Of a stretch of DNA of 64,000 nucleotides, positions 9,427-17,921 are shown in pieces. The position numbers and the translations under genes are program-made. The first letter of the stretch is position 1; each line of letters begins with the position of its first letter. The notes under the pieces are model-generated. The model ran no database searches, was not told the origin of the DNA, and worked only from the letters and a program-made list of their open reading frames with translations. Origin of the DNA: Thalassotalea_E sp964620605 (lineage in GTDB: Bacteria; Pseudomonadota; Gammaproteobacteria; Enterobacterales; Alteromonadaceae); NCBI GenBank assembly GCA_964620605.1, contig CAZUHQ010000004.1, positions 1 to 64,000 of the forward strand, written 5' to 3'.

Positions 9427-10653
9427 TTAAGATTTTGCTAGTTTTTTCGGGTTTGCCAGGTAAATCACATCACCTATTTTTAACACATTGGAGCGTTTGA
9501 TACCGTTCCAACGTTCAATCGCTTTCATATGAATATTATATTTCTTGGAAATAGAATATAAGCTGTCGCCTTTGACCACGACATGAATTGGCACAGTAAC
9601 GCTTGATTCGGCTTCAGAGGCGTTATTTTCCAACACTTTATCGGCGCTTTCACTGCCAGCTTGTTTCAACTTGGTTGGCTGTTCTTCAGGAACCTTTGCC
9701 TGTTGCTTAACAGCCAAATGATTGGTTTGCGGATGTAATTGCTCGGCAATATCGGCAGTTAAAAGTTCTGTTTTAGGTGATAATTTCACCGTGCGCTTTG
9801 TTTTTTTCGGTTTACTGCCCTGCTGAGCCAGCTGATATCGCTGCGCCAGGTGATCTGCTTCAATTTCTCTCAGGCCATTTAACAAGTATTGTTTCGCCTG
9901 ATAGGAGGTTGCAAACATTTTAACCAGCATACTGGCATAGCTTTTTGCCAGCTTAAGCTTACCTTGCTGGGCAAAGACTTTATAGGCTAATGCCAAAGAG
10001 TCTGCTGAAAAACGTCGTGTGGCTTTTTCATAACGCTTTAAAAAAACTTCAGCCGTTTGGTAGTCGCCTTTGGCGTATTGCAACTTAACCATATTCAACA
10101 ACGAGGAAGCATTACTCGGACTGTGTAAAATCGCTTTTTCCAAATAGGCTTCGGCTTTTTGAAAGTGATTAGCTTTAAGCTGGCACAAGGCGAGATTTTC
10201 ATAACTTTGCGACACTAGGATATAACTGGGCACGGCAATCGCTTTTAAAGTTTGCTGCTCCGCTTCGTCATATCGCCCTTGTTTACATAAGAATACACCA
10301 TAATTATTTAGGGTATCGGCATCATCTGACTTTAATGACAATGCTTTCTTATAAGCTGATATTGCCTGTTCTGGTTCGCCGACACTGTCATAATAATGGG
10401 CAAACGCAGTATGTACTTGCACTAATTTAGGGGCATAACGTTTGGCTTTTTCCAGATTTAGCTTGGCCTGTGCGGTATTGCCCATTTTTAAATAGCCAAG
10501 TCCCAATGAAATCCGAGTCATGGCGATTTCATTATTACTGGACTCATTTTGCACCACAGGCGTGGTTTTATCGTTCTCAAAGGTTTGGGTGACACAGCCA
10601 GAAACGGCGATTGCTAAACAGCAGCTGAGAATAAACTGGTTATATTTTTCCAT
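9427..10653 (-). CDS. pilW: Type IV pilus biogenesis/stability lipoprotein PilW (PilF) with C-terminal LysM
   Basis: Outer-membrane lipoprotein needed in other bacteria for stability and multimerisation of the PilQ secretin. The signal peptide ends in the lipobox VSGC (Cys20). Several TPR units occupy about residues 40-260 (e.g. AISAYKKALSLKSDDADTLN). The protein is 408 aa, longer than the ~250 aa of typical PilF, because a charged linker and a LysM peptidoglycan-binding domain are added at about residues 355-402 (VVKGDSLYSISKKYNIHMKA). The LysM would attach the pilotin to the cell wall; this is inference. It lies between rlmN and rodZ, the position of pilF in E. coli. Confidence 0.9.
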   Translation of the reverse strand: MEKYNQFILSCCLAIAVSGCVTQTFENDKTTPVVQNESSNNEIAMTRISLGLGYLKMGNTAQAKLNLEKAKRYAPKLVQVHTAFAHYYDSVGEPEQAISAYKKALSLKSDDADTLNNYGVFLCKQGRYDEAEQQTLKAIAVPSYILVSQSYENLALCQLKANHFQKAEAYLEKAILHSPSNASSLLNMVKLQYAKGDYQTAEVFLKRYEKATRRFSADSLALAYKVFAQQGKLKLAKSYASMLVKMFATSYQAKQYLLNGLREIEADHLAQRYQLAQQGSKPKKTKRTVKLSPKTELLTADIAEQLHPQTNHLAVKQQAKVPEEQPTKLKQAGSESADKVLENNASEAESSVTVPIHVVVKGDSLYSISKKYNIHMKAIERWNGIKRSNVLKIGDVIYLANPKKLAKS

Positions 10654-10686
10654 AAATTACTGACGTCACTCTTTATTTGTACACTA

Positions 10687-11847
10687 TCAGACTATTTTTA
10701 CTGAAATTTGTTCAGCTTTCACCTGTTTTTTTTCCGCATTGGCTGCGGTACGTTTAGTGCGGTCTAGAACATCCCCCGCCAGCTGACCACAGGCGGCGTC
10801 GATATCATCACCGCGAGTACGACGAGTGATCACAGTAAGTCCATAAGATTGCAACACTTTATCAAAACGATCAATACGAGAATTACTGGAACGTTTATAA
10901 GGTGACCCTGGATAAGGGTTAAACGGGATCAGGTTAATCTTACTTGGCAAGTCTTTTAACGCGTGAGCCAGCTGATGCGCCTGCTCTGTGCTGTCATTGA
11001 CATGATCCAGCATAACATATTCGATTGTCGCTTGTTTATTGGCTTTCGAGCCGTCGATATAACGCCCTGCCGCTTGTAAAAACTCTTCCAACGGGTATTT
11101 TTTATTTAACGGTACCAGTTCATCACGCAGCTCATTGTTTGGTGCATGTACAGAAATCGCCAACGCACAATCAATTTTCTCTTTTAGCATATCGAGCGCC
11201 GGCACGACACCTGAGGTACTGACAGTAACGCGACGTTTCGACAGGCCATAGCCTAAATCGTTAAGCATGGTATCTAGTGCCGGGATCAGATTTTTCATAT
11301 TCAGCAGCGGCTCACCCATGCCCATCATCACGATATTAGTGATTGGACGCTTACCGGCAATACGAGTGGCACCGATATCATTGGCAACACGCCAAACCTG
11401 ACCAATAATTTCTGCCATCGACAAGTTACGGTTAAAGCCCTGCTGCGCGGTTGAGCAAAAAGTACATTCCAGTGCACAACCGACTTGGGAAGAAACACAT
11501 AAGGTTGCACGATCATTTTCCGGGATCCAGACAGTTTCCACTTCCTGACCACCTTCAAGCTTAAGCGCATATTTAATAGTGCCGTCGGATGACACCTGCT
11601 TTTGCGAGATCTCCGGCGCCTTGATCTCGGCGTTGCGCTGTAGTTTTTCCCGCAATTTTTTGTTGAGGTTAGTCATCAGTTCAAAATCTGAGTAACCAAA
11701 GTGATAGATCCATTTCATGATTTGATCGGCACGAAACGGCTTTTCGCCAATCGAGGCAAAATACTCACGCATCGATTGATGATCAAAATTTAATAAGTTC
11801 ACTTTTTTAGTCGCAGACGGCGCGACTACTTCGGTAACATCAGTCAT
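10687..11847 (-). CDS. rlmN: Dual-specificity 23S rRNA/tRNA methyltransferase RlmN
   Basis: Radical-SAM enzyme that methylates C2 of adenine 2503 in 23S rRNA and A37 of some tRNAs. The radical-SAM cluster motif CxxxCxxC is seen in CALECTFCSTAQQGF (about residues 128-142). GMGEPLLN (~176) and the Cys-containing C-terminal segment GDDIDAACGQL (~352) are family signatures. 386 aa against 384 in E. coli. First gene of the run down to der, with a strong promoter 35-70 bp upstream. Confidence 0.98.
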   Translation of the reverse strand: MTDVTEVVAPSATKKVNLLNFDHQSMREYFASIGEKPFRADQIMKWIYHFGYSDFELMTNLNKKLREKLQRNAEIKAPEISQKQVSSDGTIKYALKLEGGQEVETVWIPENDRATLCVSSQVGCALECTFCSTAQQGFNRNLSMAEIIGQVWRVANDIGATRIAGKRPITNIVMMGMGEPLLNMKNLIPALDTMLNDLGYGLSKRRVTVSTSGVVPALDMLKEKIDCALAISVHAPNNELRDELVPLNKKYPLEEFLQAAGRYIDGSKANKQATIEYVMLDHVNDSTEQAHQLAHALKDLPSKINLIPFNPYPGSPYKRSSNSRIDRFDKVLQSYGLTVITRRTRGDDIDAACGQLAGDVLDRTKRTAANAEKKQVKAEQISVKIV

Positions 11848-11887
11848 GAAGAAAATTTCTCAACAGCACAAAATTTCAAGGGCGCAA

Positions 11888-11916
11888 ATTGTACACTTTT
11901 TAAGCTAAGCAGACAA
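11888..11916 (-). promoter_or_regulatory. Promoter of the rlmN-pilW-rodZ-ispG operon
   Basis: Minus-strand TTGTCT (11911-11916), a 17-bp spacer and TACAAT (11888-11893). The start point would fall near 11881, about 34 nt ahead of the rlmN ATG. Confidence 0.65.
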
Positions 11917-12001
11917 TTTAAATAGCATTATCAATAAATGTTAATCTGCTCAAACAAGAGGCCAAACAAGATTAACAGTTAGTGACAAAACACCAATAAT
12001 A

Positions 12002-12163
12002 AGGTTCGATAGCCGTTGCTAAGTAAACAAGCAAGACGCAGTAAGCCTCCCTGGATGCTCAACGCCAGCCTCCATGCTGGCGATGCTTGCTTTTATTACT
12101 AAAGCAACATCTTTCCCTGTCAATGAGCTAAATTAATAACCACAATTAACAGAGTTATAAGCT
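12002..12163 (+). repeat. Degenerate copy (A) of the ~160-bp palindromic MITE-like element
   Basis: Collinear by eye with the element at 20375-20533: it shares GTTGCTA-GTAAACAAGCAA near the left end, the central hairpin (CGCCAGC 12063-12069 / GCTGGCG 12076-12082), the following GATGCTTGCT-TTATTAC, AGCAACATCTTT and CCACAATTAA. Both terminal repeats are decayed (the right end reads AGTTATAAGC), so the borders are approximate. It lies in the 505-bp gap between rlmN and ndk. Confidence 0.75.
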
Positions 12164-12192
12164 TACTAAAACACAAGTTATTAAACACAGAA

Positions 12193-12223
12193 AAGGATTT
12201 TACCGAAAATCAGTAAAATCCTT
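12193..12223 (-). terminator. Rho-independent terminator downstream of ndk
   Basis: An 11-bp perfect stem (AAGGATTTTAC / GTAAAATCCTT) with a 9-nt loop. Read on the minus strand it is followed by TTTTC, about 130 bp after the ndk stop codon. Confidence 0.6.
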
Positions 12224-12238
12224 CTGACAACATTTAAT

Positions 12239-12352
12239 TCAAAGTTTAATCAAAGCAAATGCAATGAATTCAAGGAGACATCACGGAGCGTATGTTAATA
12301 CGTGAGTAAAGTCGACGCCGAAATCATAAACTTTGCGCAGATTAAAATTGAA
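12239..12352. other. Structured non-coding segment after ndk, function unknown
   Basis: This stretch between the ndk stop and its terminator has outer inverted arms (CAAAGTTTA near 12240, TAAACTTTG at 12327-12335) and an inner hairpin CGTAT-GTTA-ATACG (12289-12302). No convincing ORF was found on either strand. It would form part of the 3' end of the ndk transcript. Confidence 0.35.
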
Positions 12353-12784
12353 TTAACGAGTGCGTGGGCAAATCTCTTCATCTGAGAAGAAATAAGCAAT
12401 CTCACGCGCCGCTGATTCTAAAGCGTCGCTGCCGTGAACTGCATTTTCGTCGATAGAGTTAGCGTAGTCAGCACGTAACGTACCAGCTAATGCTTCAGCC
12501 GGGTTAGTAGCGCCCATGATTTCACGGTTTTTAAGAACAGCGTTTTCGCCTTCTAATACTTGCACCATTACCGGGCCTGAAGTCATAAATTCAACTAAAG
12601 CACCAAAGAAAGGACGCTCGCTGTGCTCAGCGTAGAAACCTTCCGCTTGCTCTTTTGATAAATGAACCATTTTTGACGCGATGATTTTTAAACCAGCAGT
12701 TTCAAAACGGTTGTAGATTTGACCGATAACATTTTTTGCCACAGCATCTGGTTTTACGATAGAAAACGTACGTTCGATAGCCAT
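12353..12784 (-). CDS. ndk: Nucleoside diphosphate kinase
   Basis: Transfers the gamma-phosphate between nucleoside tri- and diphosphates through a phospho-histidine. 143 aa, the standard bacterial length. The active-site His117 is in NAVHGSDALESA, preceded by the nucleotide-binding pattern REIMGATNPAEALAGTLR (88-105). It is single-copy here with its own promoter (12838-12866) and terminator. Confidence 0.98.
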   Translation of the reverse strand: MAIERTFSIVKPDAVAKNVIGQIYNRFETAGLKIIASKMVHLSKEQAEGFYAEHSERPFFGALVEFMTSGPVMVQVLEGENAVLKNREIMGATNPAEALAGTLRADYANSIDENAVHGSDALESAAREIAYFFSDEEICPRTR

Positions 12785-12837
12785 AATAAGCCCCTATTAA
12801 TAAATATGAATAAATCAGGTTAAAAATTTTGGGCGCG

Positions 12838-12866
12838 ATTATAGACTAATCACAGCTAAATGCCTA
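12838..12866 (-). promoter_or_regulatory. ndk promoter
   Basis: Perfect minus-strand TATAAT (12838-12843) with TAGGCA (12861-12866) 17 bp upstream; the start codon lies about 53 bp downstream of the -10. Confidence 0.5.
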
Positions 12867-12877
12867 CTGTTATAAAT

Positions 12878-12910
12878 CTGCAATAAAAAACCTTATGGTT
12901 TTTATTGCAG
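12878..12910 (-). terminator. A/T-rich hairpin after the malic enzyme gene
   Basis: CTGCAATAAAAAACC and GGTTTTTATTGCAG form a long stem with one bulged A and a 4-nt loop, 18 bp after the maeA stop. The T-rich arm is inside the stem, so it could act on either strand. Confidence 0.5.
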
Positions 12911-12928
12911 ATATTTTATGCTTGGTAT

Positions 12929-14620
12929 TTAAACACTGACACGTTTATAACTGCGATAGGTTGGGCGCCAGAAATTGCGTTCAATTTTAGCACGCAAGTT
13001 ATCTTCATCAATTTGCAAGGCATGCCCTTGCTCAAACGCCACTTGCGCAACAGCAAATGCAATCTTCTTACTTAAGTTGGCAATTTCCGTTAATGGCGGG
13101 AGTAATTCCCCTTCCCCATTGTTTGCCAGTGGTGATGCTTCGGCTAAAGTTTTACTGGCGACCATTAACATTTCATCGGTGATTCGATTGATATTCGCAG
13201 CCACTGCTCCTAAACCAAGGCCAGGGAAAACATAGCTGTTATTACATTGCGCGATTGGATATAGCTTACCATTGTGTTCAACTGGCTCAAACGGGCTGCC
13301 GGTCGCAACAATCGCCTGGCCTTCGGTCCAATGAATCACTTGCTCAGGGGTTGCTTCTACTTGCCTGACCGGGTTACTTAACGGGAAAATAATCGGCAAT
13401 TGACAGTTGGCTTTCATCGTTTTGACCACTTTTTCAGTAAACAAACCAGAGACCCCCGAAACACCGATTAAAATATCCGGTTTGGCATTTTCAATCACCT
13501 CCAATAATGAAGCATAGTCACCACTGATTTGCCAGTCAGTTAACGCTGAAGACTTTTGCATCAGTTTTTGCTGAAAATCCCGCAATTCCGTCATGCCTTG
13601 AGTTAACAAGCCATAACGATCAACCATAAAAACCTGACTACGCGCCTGCTCAGGCGATATGCCTTCACTGATCATTTGGGCAATAATCTGCTCGGCGATA
13701 CCACAGCCCGCAGAACCTGCCCCTACGAAGGTGACTTTTTGTTCAGAGAGTTTTTTACCTTTCGAGCGACACGCCGCTAATAGAGTACCTACGGTTACCG
13801 ACGCCGTGCCCTGAATATCATCGTTAAAACAGCAAATTTGGTCGCGATAACGGGTTAGCAGAGGCGTGGCATTTGGCTGGGCAAAATCTTCAAATTGCAA
13901 CATCACATGTGGCCAGCGACGCTTAACCGCAGTGATAAACATATCGACAAACTCATCATATTCCGCCTGATTAATGCGTTTACGACGTAGCCCCATATAC
14001 ATAGGGTCATTAAGCAATTTCTCGTTATTAGTACCAACATCAAGCATTACTGGTAAACAATAGGCCGGGCTGATACCACCACAGGCGGTGTATAACGCCA
14101 GTTTACCAATCGGAATCCCCATGCCGCCTATGCCCTGATCCCCCAGGCCTAAAATACGCTCACCGTCGGTGACAACTATCACTTTTACTTTATTTTTCGT
14201 GGCATTACGTAAAATATCATCGATCTGTTCACGTTCATCATAGGCAATAAACAGGCCGCGATTACTGCGATAAATATCGGAAAATTGCTCACAGGCATCA
14301 CCAACCGTTGGCGTATAGATGATAGGCATCATCTCTTCGAGATGATCTTGCACCAGTTTATGATACAGAGTTTCATTATTATCCTGAATCGCCCGTAAGT
14401 AGATGTGCTTGTTTAAGTTGGTATGAAAACTACTAAACTGGCGATAACAGCGATCGGCCTGCTCTTCAATGGTTTCATAACTTGGCGGCAATAAACCGGT
14501 GAGATTAAAACTGATACGCTCTTGTTTAGTAAATGCGCTGCCTTTGTTGAGCAAGGGAGTTTCAAGCAGGCTGGGGCCAGCATAAGGTATATATAACGGA
14601 CGATTTGTCGACTTTGGCAT
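12929..14620 (-). CDS. maeA: NAD-dependent malic enzyme (oxidative decarboxylase)
   Basis: Converts L-malate to pyruvate and CO2 with reduction of NAD+, linking the TCA cycle to pyruvate. 563 aa, like E. coli MaeA (565). Visible signatures: YTPTVGDACEQFSDIYR (about 102-118), the substrate and metal site VVTDGERILGLGDQGIGGMG (149-168), and the dinucleotide-binding GAGSAGCGIAEQI (~304). Monocistronic in appearance, with a hairpin after the stop. With the glyoxylate-shunt genes aceA and glcB in the same window, it would help control C4 acid flux. Confidence 0.95.
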   Translation of the reverse strand: MPKSTNRPLYIPYAGPSLLETPLLNKGSAFTKQERISFNLTGLLPPSYETIEEQADRCYRQFSSFHTNLNKHIYLRAIQDNNETLYHKLVQDHLEEMMPIIYTPTVGDACEQFSDIYRSNRGLFIAYDEREQIDDILRNATKNKVKVIVVTDGERILGLGDQGIGGMGIPIGKLALYTACGGISPAYCLPVMLDVGTNNEKLLNDPMYMGLRRKRINQAEYDEFVDMFITAVKRRWPHVMLQFEDFAQPNATPLLTRYRDQICCFNDDIQGTASVTVGTLLAACRSKGKKLSEQKVTFVGAGSAGCGIAEQIIAQMISEGISPEQARSQVFMVDRYGLLTQGMTELRDFQQKLMQKSSALTDWQISGDYASLLEVIENAKPDILIGVSGVSGLFTEKVVKTMKANCQLPIIFPLSNPVRQVEATPEQVIHWTEGQAIVATGSPFEPVEHNGKLYPIAQCNNSYVFPGLGLGAVAANINRITDEMLMVASKTLAEASPLANNGEGELLPPLTEIANLSKKIAFAVAQVAFEQGHALQIDEDNLRAKIERNFWRPTYRSYKRVSV

Positions 14621-14806
14621 AATGACTTTAATTATTGGTTAGTAGCTAATATTAGGATAAATACAATGAATAGCGAAAATTCATCAAATTAATTGCCATT
14701 AGTATAATAGATAGTCAAACAACAAAATAGATGGCAAGCTTAGTTAAAGCAAAAAATTGTAAAAAATTGCTAAGATAGCAAATAGTTAAAACAGATTGTC
14801 TGACAT

Positions 14807-15007
14807 TCAATCCATTTCCGCCATCCAGGCGAGCTGAATTGCTTCTAACACTCGTTCACCGCAATGAGCAGGATCGTCATCAAAACTATCCAATGCCAAA
14901 ATCCATTGCCGTAATTCAGTAAAATGTAGCTTAAAAGGATCAACGTCCGGGTGTTTTTCCATGAGTTCTATTGCTAGCTCCTGCGAATCTATCCAGCGGT
15001 ATCCCAT
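14807..15007 (-). CDS. iscX: Fe-S assembly accessory protein IscX
   Basis: Small acidic protein that binds IscS and modulates Fe-S cluster assembly. 66 aa, the same length as E. coli IscX, with the conserved WIDSQELAIELMEKHPDVDP, LRQWILAL and EAIQLAWMAE segments. The frame is open further upstream, but the ATG at 15007 gives the family N-terminus MGYRW and has AGGAG nine bases ahead. It is separated from the isc operon genes (not in the window) and lies 13 bp downstream of an unannotated-type 41-codon gene. Confidence 0.93.
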   Translation of the reverse strand: MGYRWIDSQELAIELMEKHPDVDPFKLHFTELRQWILALDSFDDDPAHCGERVLEAIQLAWMAEMD

Positions 15008-15020
15008 GTTCGACTCCTGA

Positions 15021-15146
15021 TTAAAATAGCAAATGAAACCAAAGGGCATCGGCAATTAGCATCAAAACTAACCACAACAGAATCAAACGCATCTTACGAC
15101 AAAATTCACAGTCGGTATGCCACAATGCCAATAACTTCTTTTTCAT
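15021..15146 (-). CDS. 41-aa CxxC single-pass membrane mini-protein upstream of iscX
   Basis: Found by reading the minus strand directly. ATG 15146 to TAA 15021 encodes 41 residues: a basic N-terminus (MKKKLLALWHT), a CxxC motif (DCEFCRKMR, Cys13 and Cys16), then one hydrophobic helix (about 21-41, LILLWLVLMLIADALWFHLL). The stop is 13 bp before the iscX ATG, and the iscX ribosome site lies between them, so the two are probably co-transcribed. The two cysteines next to a membrane anchor suggest metal or Fe-S binding or redox chemistry; that is inference. No strong Shine-Dalgarno is visible, which is the main doubt. Confidence 0.6.
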   Translation of the reverse strand: MKKKLLALWHTDCEFCRKMRLILLWLVLMLIADALWFHLLF

Positions 15147-15190
15147 ATCATTCAATTATTACAGCCAGTTTTCTGAGTATAGGGTAAAAA

Positions 15191-15245
15191 ATACCAAGTG
15201 AATTAAATATTTGATCATTCAGCAAGAATTAATTTCAATTGGTAT
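15191..15245. repeat. Short dispersed palindrome, copy 1
   Basis: Left arm ATACCAAGTGAATTAAAT (15191-15208) and right arm AATTTCAATTGGTAT (15231-15245) are imperfect inverted copies around a 22-bp spacer. The same arms recur at 43331-43366 with a different spacer. It lies just ahead of the DUF2164 gene. Confidence 0.65.
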
Positions 15246-15282
15246 AATACCAACCGATAATCACAATAGAAATAGTCAAAAA

Positions 15283-15528
15283 ATGGCGACAATAAAATTC
15301 TCTCCACAAGAAAAAGCACAAATAATCACTAAAATTCAGCAGTATTTTGACCGCGAACTCGATCAGGACATAGGCCAGTTTGATGCCGACTTTTTGCTTG
15401 ATTTCTTTACCGAACAAATTGGCGGTTATTTTTATAACCGCGGCCTGTTTGATGCCCAGCAACTGATCAACGAACGTGTAGAACAGCTCGGCGATGCTAT
15501 CTATGAACTGGAACAACCGGTTAACTAG
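15283..15528 (+). CDS. DUF2164 family protein
   Basis: An 81-aa cytoplasmic protein resembling the DUF2164 family (IKFSPQEKAQIITKIQQYFDRELDQDIGQFDADFLLDFF ... YNRGLFDAQQLI, quoted here only in outline of order). It is highly acidic with no membrane segment, and its function is unknown. The open frame extends upstream to 15211, but the preceding residues are encoded by the palindromic repeat; the ATG at 15283 gives the usual family length and start (MATIKFSP). Confidence 0.75.
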   Translation: MATIKFSPQEKAQIITKIQQYFDRELDQDIGQFDADFLLDFFTEQIGGYFYNRGLFDAQQLINERVEQLGDAIYELEQPVN

Positions 15529-15623
15529 TGTAGATTAATAGTAATTATTTGATTTAGCGCATAGCAAACATTGAGTAAGCCTTTATACTGGGCAAGGTTA
15601 ATAGTTAAAAGAAGTTCACTCTT

Positions 15624-16829
15624 ATGATGCAGATCACCGATCTTAAAAAAGAGCAGCAGGTTTTTCCTCTGCTCAGATTAGGCTTTCGACCATTTTTCTT
15701 ATTTGGCGCCGTATTCGCAATCATCGCCATTATGCTTTGGTTGGCAATTCTCCAAGGTAACCTCAAGTTTACACCGTTTGGCGGTGGTTACTGGTGGCAT
15801 TTGCATGAAATGATGTTTGGTTTTGCCGGTGCGATTATCGCAGGCTTTCTGCTGACCGCAGTGCAAAACTGGACCGGGGTCAGGGGCATACAGAATAAAT
15901 CCCTGCTGTTTTTAGTACTGCTCTGGCTCTGCGCACGTATTGTATTATTAATGCCTGAACTCTTGGGGCAAACCGCTTCTATGGTTATCGATCTGGCATT
16001 TTTCCCAGCGGTGGCGATATTTTTAGGTCGACCAATTATTGCAATCAAACAGTACCGTAACTTGTTCTTTGTACCGTTATTGCTGTTATTAACAATTATA
16101 AATATTCAAATGTATCTCGCAGCTTCACCTTCATCGAATATTTCTATTCAATTAGCAGGCTATAGTGGTGTGATGTTGATCAGTTTTTTAATGTCAGTAA
16201 TGGCAGGCCGGGTAACCCCTATGTTTACCGCCAACGGCACCCAAACACCAAAAGCTAGCCCTATTCCCTGGTTAGATAAAGCCACAAACGGCTCTATCGC
16301 ACTAATTGCCCTGTATTTGCTATTTCATCCGCTAGTAAAAACCGAGCTTTCAGTCCTGGGTGGCATGATGCTGGTGGCTGCGGTATTACAGTTAATCCGC
16401 ATGCTAAGATGGCGTCCGTGGATCACATTTAAGGTGCCATTACTCTGGTCATTGCATTTATCCATTATTTGCCTGGCATTTGGTATGTTGCTAGTTGGTC
16501 TGAGCTATTTTACCGATAGTATCACCAGTAGTCATAGTTGGCACTTACTTACCGTTGGAGGCATGGCAGGAATAATTCTTGCGATGATTTCCCGCGTTTC
16601 CTTAGGTCACACCGGTCGTATGCTCCAGCCGCCTAAATCTATGTCGCTGGCATTCCTATTAATTTTTATCGCGGCACTTGTTCGCAGTATTTTACCTAGC
16701 CTGATACCAGAATCTGCGATGACCTTTTACCATATCAGCGGAGGATTATGGTATATCTCGTTCGGCTTATTTGTGTATCATTATGCACCTATGCTGGTCA
16801 GTGCCCGTCAAGATGGTCGACCCGGCTAA
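15624..16829 (+). CDS. nnrS: NnrS family heme/copper membrane protein
   Basis: Polytopic inner-membrane protein of 401 aa with about twelve hydrophobic segments. The family opening FPLLRLGFRPFFLFGAVFA and the histidine-containing GYWWHLHEMMFGFAGAIIAGF (~54-74) are clear, as is the later RVSLGHTGR (~325). NnrS proteins relieve nitrosative stress downstream of nitric oxide in characterised bacteria. No denitrification gene is next to it. The following hydroxyacid dehydrogenase gene starts 33 bp later, so co-transcription is likely. Confidence 0.88.
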   Translation: MMQITDLKKEQQVFPLLRLGFRPFFLFGAVFAIIAIMLWLAILQGNLKFTPFGGGYWWHLHEMMFGFAGAIIAGFLLTAVQNWTGVRGIQNKSLLFLVLLWLCARIVLLMPELLGQTASMVIDLAFFPAVAIFLGRPIIAIKQYRNLFFVPLLLLLTIINIQMYLAASPSSNISIQLAGYSGVMLISFLMSVMAGRVTPMFTANGTQTPKASPIPWLDKATNGSIALIALYLLFHPLVKTELSVLGGMMLVAAVLQLIRMLRWRPWITFKVPLLWSLHLSIICLAFGMLLVGLSYFTDSITSSHSWHLLTVGGMAGIILAMISRVSLGHTGRMLQPPKSMSLAFLLIFIAALVRSILPSLIPESAMTFYHISGGLWYISFGLFVYHYAPMLVSARQDGRPG

Positions 16830-16862
16830 AAATCACACAACAAAAATATAAGGTTAGGGTTA

Positions 16863-17819
16863 ATGAAAGCAGTATTTTTAGACAAACAAACCTTCTCGTC
16901 TCAAGTGTCATTAACCCAGCTCATATCACCACTCACTGAGCTAAAATGCTATAACGAAACCCAGCCAGAAGATATAGTTTCAAGGTGCCAGGGTGTCGAG
17001 GTTTTGATCACCAACAAGGTGGTATTAGACAGTGAAATATTAGCACAGCTGCCTGAGCTGAAACTCATTTGCATCAGCGCTACCGGCATTAATAATATCG
17101 ATCTCGCCTCAGCCAAGGCTCATAAGATTGCCGTCACTAACGTTTCCGGTTACGCCAAACAATCAGTTGCCCAATATGTTTTTGCTCAGTTGTTAAATTA
17201 TTTTAGTCAACCAACGCACCACATAAATAATGTTAGAAATGGCTTGTGGCAGCAGTCTTCCAGTTTTTGCCTACACGGCAACGGCAGTATCGAACTAGCG
17301 GGAAAAAACCTCGGTATCGTTGGTTATGGCAGCTTAGGCCAGGCGGTAGCAAAAATAGCCAAGGTGTTTGGCATGCGAGTATTGGTCAGTGAACGCCCTG
17401 ATGCAAAAACGGTGCGCAACGGCAGAATTGCTTTTAACGAAGTGATACGCCAAGCCGATATTTTAAGCCTGCACTGCCCGCAAACGCCAGAGACCGAACA
17501 GCTGATCAACGCGCAAGTTCTTAAGGTGATGAAACCCAGCGCGGTATTGATCAATACCGCCCGCGGCGCTTTAGTTAACGAGCAAGATTTATTAATCGCA
17601 CTCCAGCAAGGTGAAATCGCCTATGCGATACTGGATGTCTTAAGTGAAGAACCGCCGAATGCCAATCATCCATTATTAGAGGCTCAGCCCGCCAACTTAG
17701 CTATCACCGGCCATATTGCCTGGGCCAGTATTGAGGCTCAACAGCGGTTATTAGACCTTGTCGGCGAAAACATTGCCGCTTTCAAACAAGGGCAAACACT
17801 CAACCGGGTCGACCTATAA
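16863..17819 (+). CDS. D-2-hydroxyacid dehydrogenase (glycerate/hydroxypyruvate reductase-like)
   Basis: NAD(P)-dependent oxidoreductase of the D-isomer 2-hydroxyacid dehydrogenase family; 318 aa. The Rossmann motif GIVGYGSLGQAVA (~149-161), the catalytic Arg region INTARGALVNEQDL (~229-242), the catalytic Glu (VLSEEPP, ~257-263) and His (TGHIAW, ~280-285) are all present. Its pattern is closest to HprA-type glycerate dehydrogenase, but the exact substrate cannot be fixed from sequence alone. It follows nnrS on the same strand. Confidence 0.88.
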   Translation: MKAVFLDKQTFSSQVSLTQLISPLTELKCYNETQPEDIVSRCQGVEVLITNKVVLDSEILAQLPELKLICISATGINNIDLASAKAHKIAVTNVSGYAKQSVAQYVFAQLLNYFSQPTHHINNVRNGLWQQSSSFCLHGNGSIELAGKNLGIVGYGSLGQAVAKIAKVFGMRVLVSERPDAKTVRNGRIAFNEVIRQADILSLHCPQTPETEQLINAQVLKVMKPSAVLINTARGALVNEQDLLIALQQGEIAYAILDVLSEEPPNANHPLLEAQPANLAITGHIAWASIEAQQRLLDLVGENIAAFKQGQTLNRVDL

Positions 17820-17921
17820 CGCTGAGAAAAAGCCATGATAAGCAGCGGATAGCATTAGACTTTTAACGGGCTCGCTTTTATCATAAAACCAAATAATAAA
17901 AATCCTGTTTAGGAATGCCTT

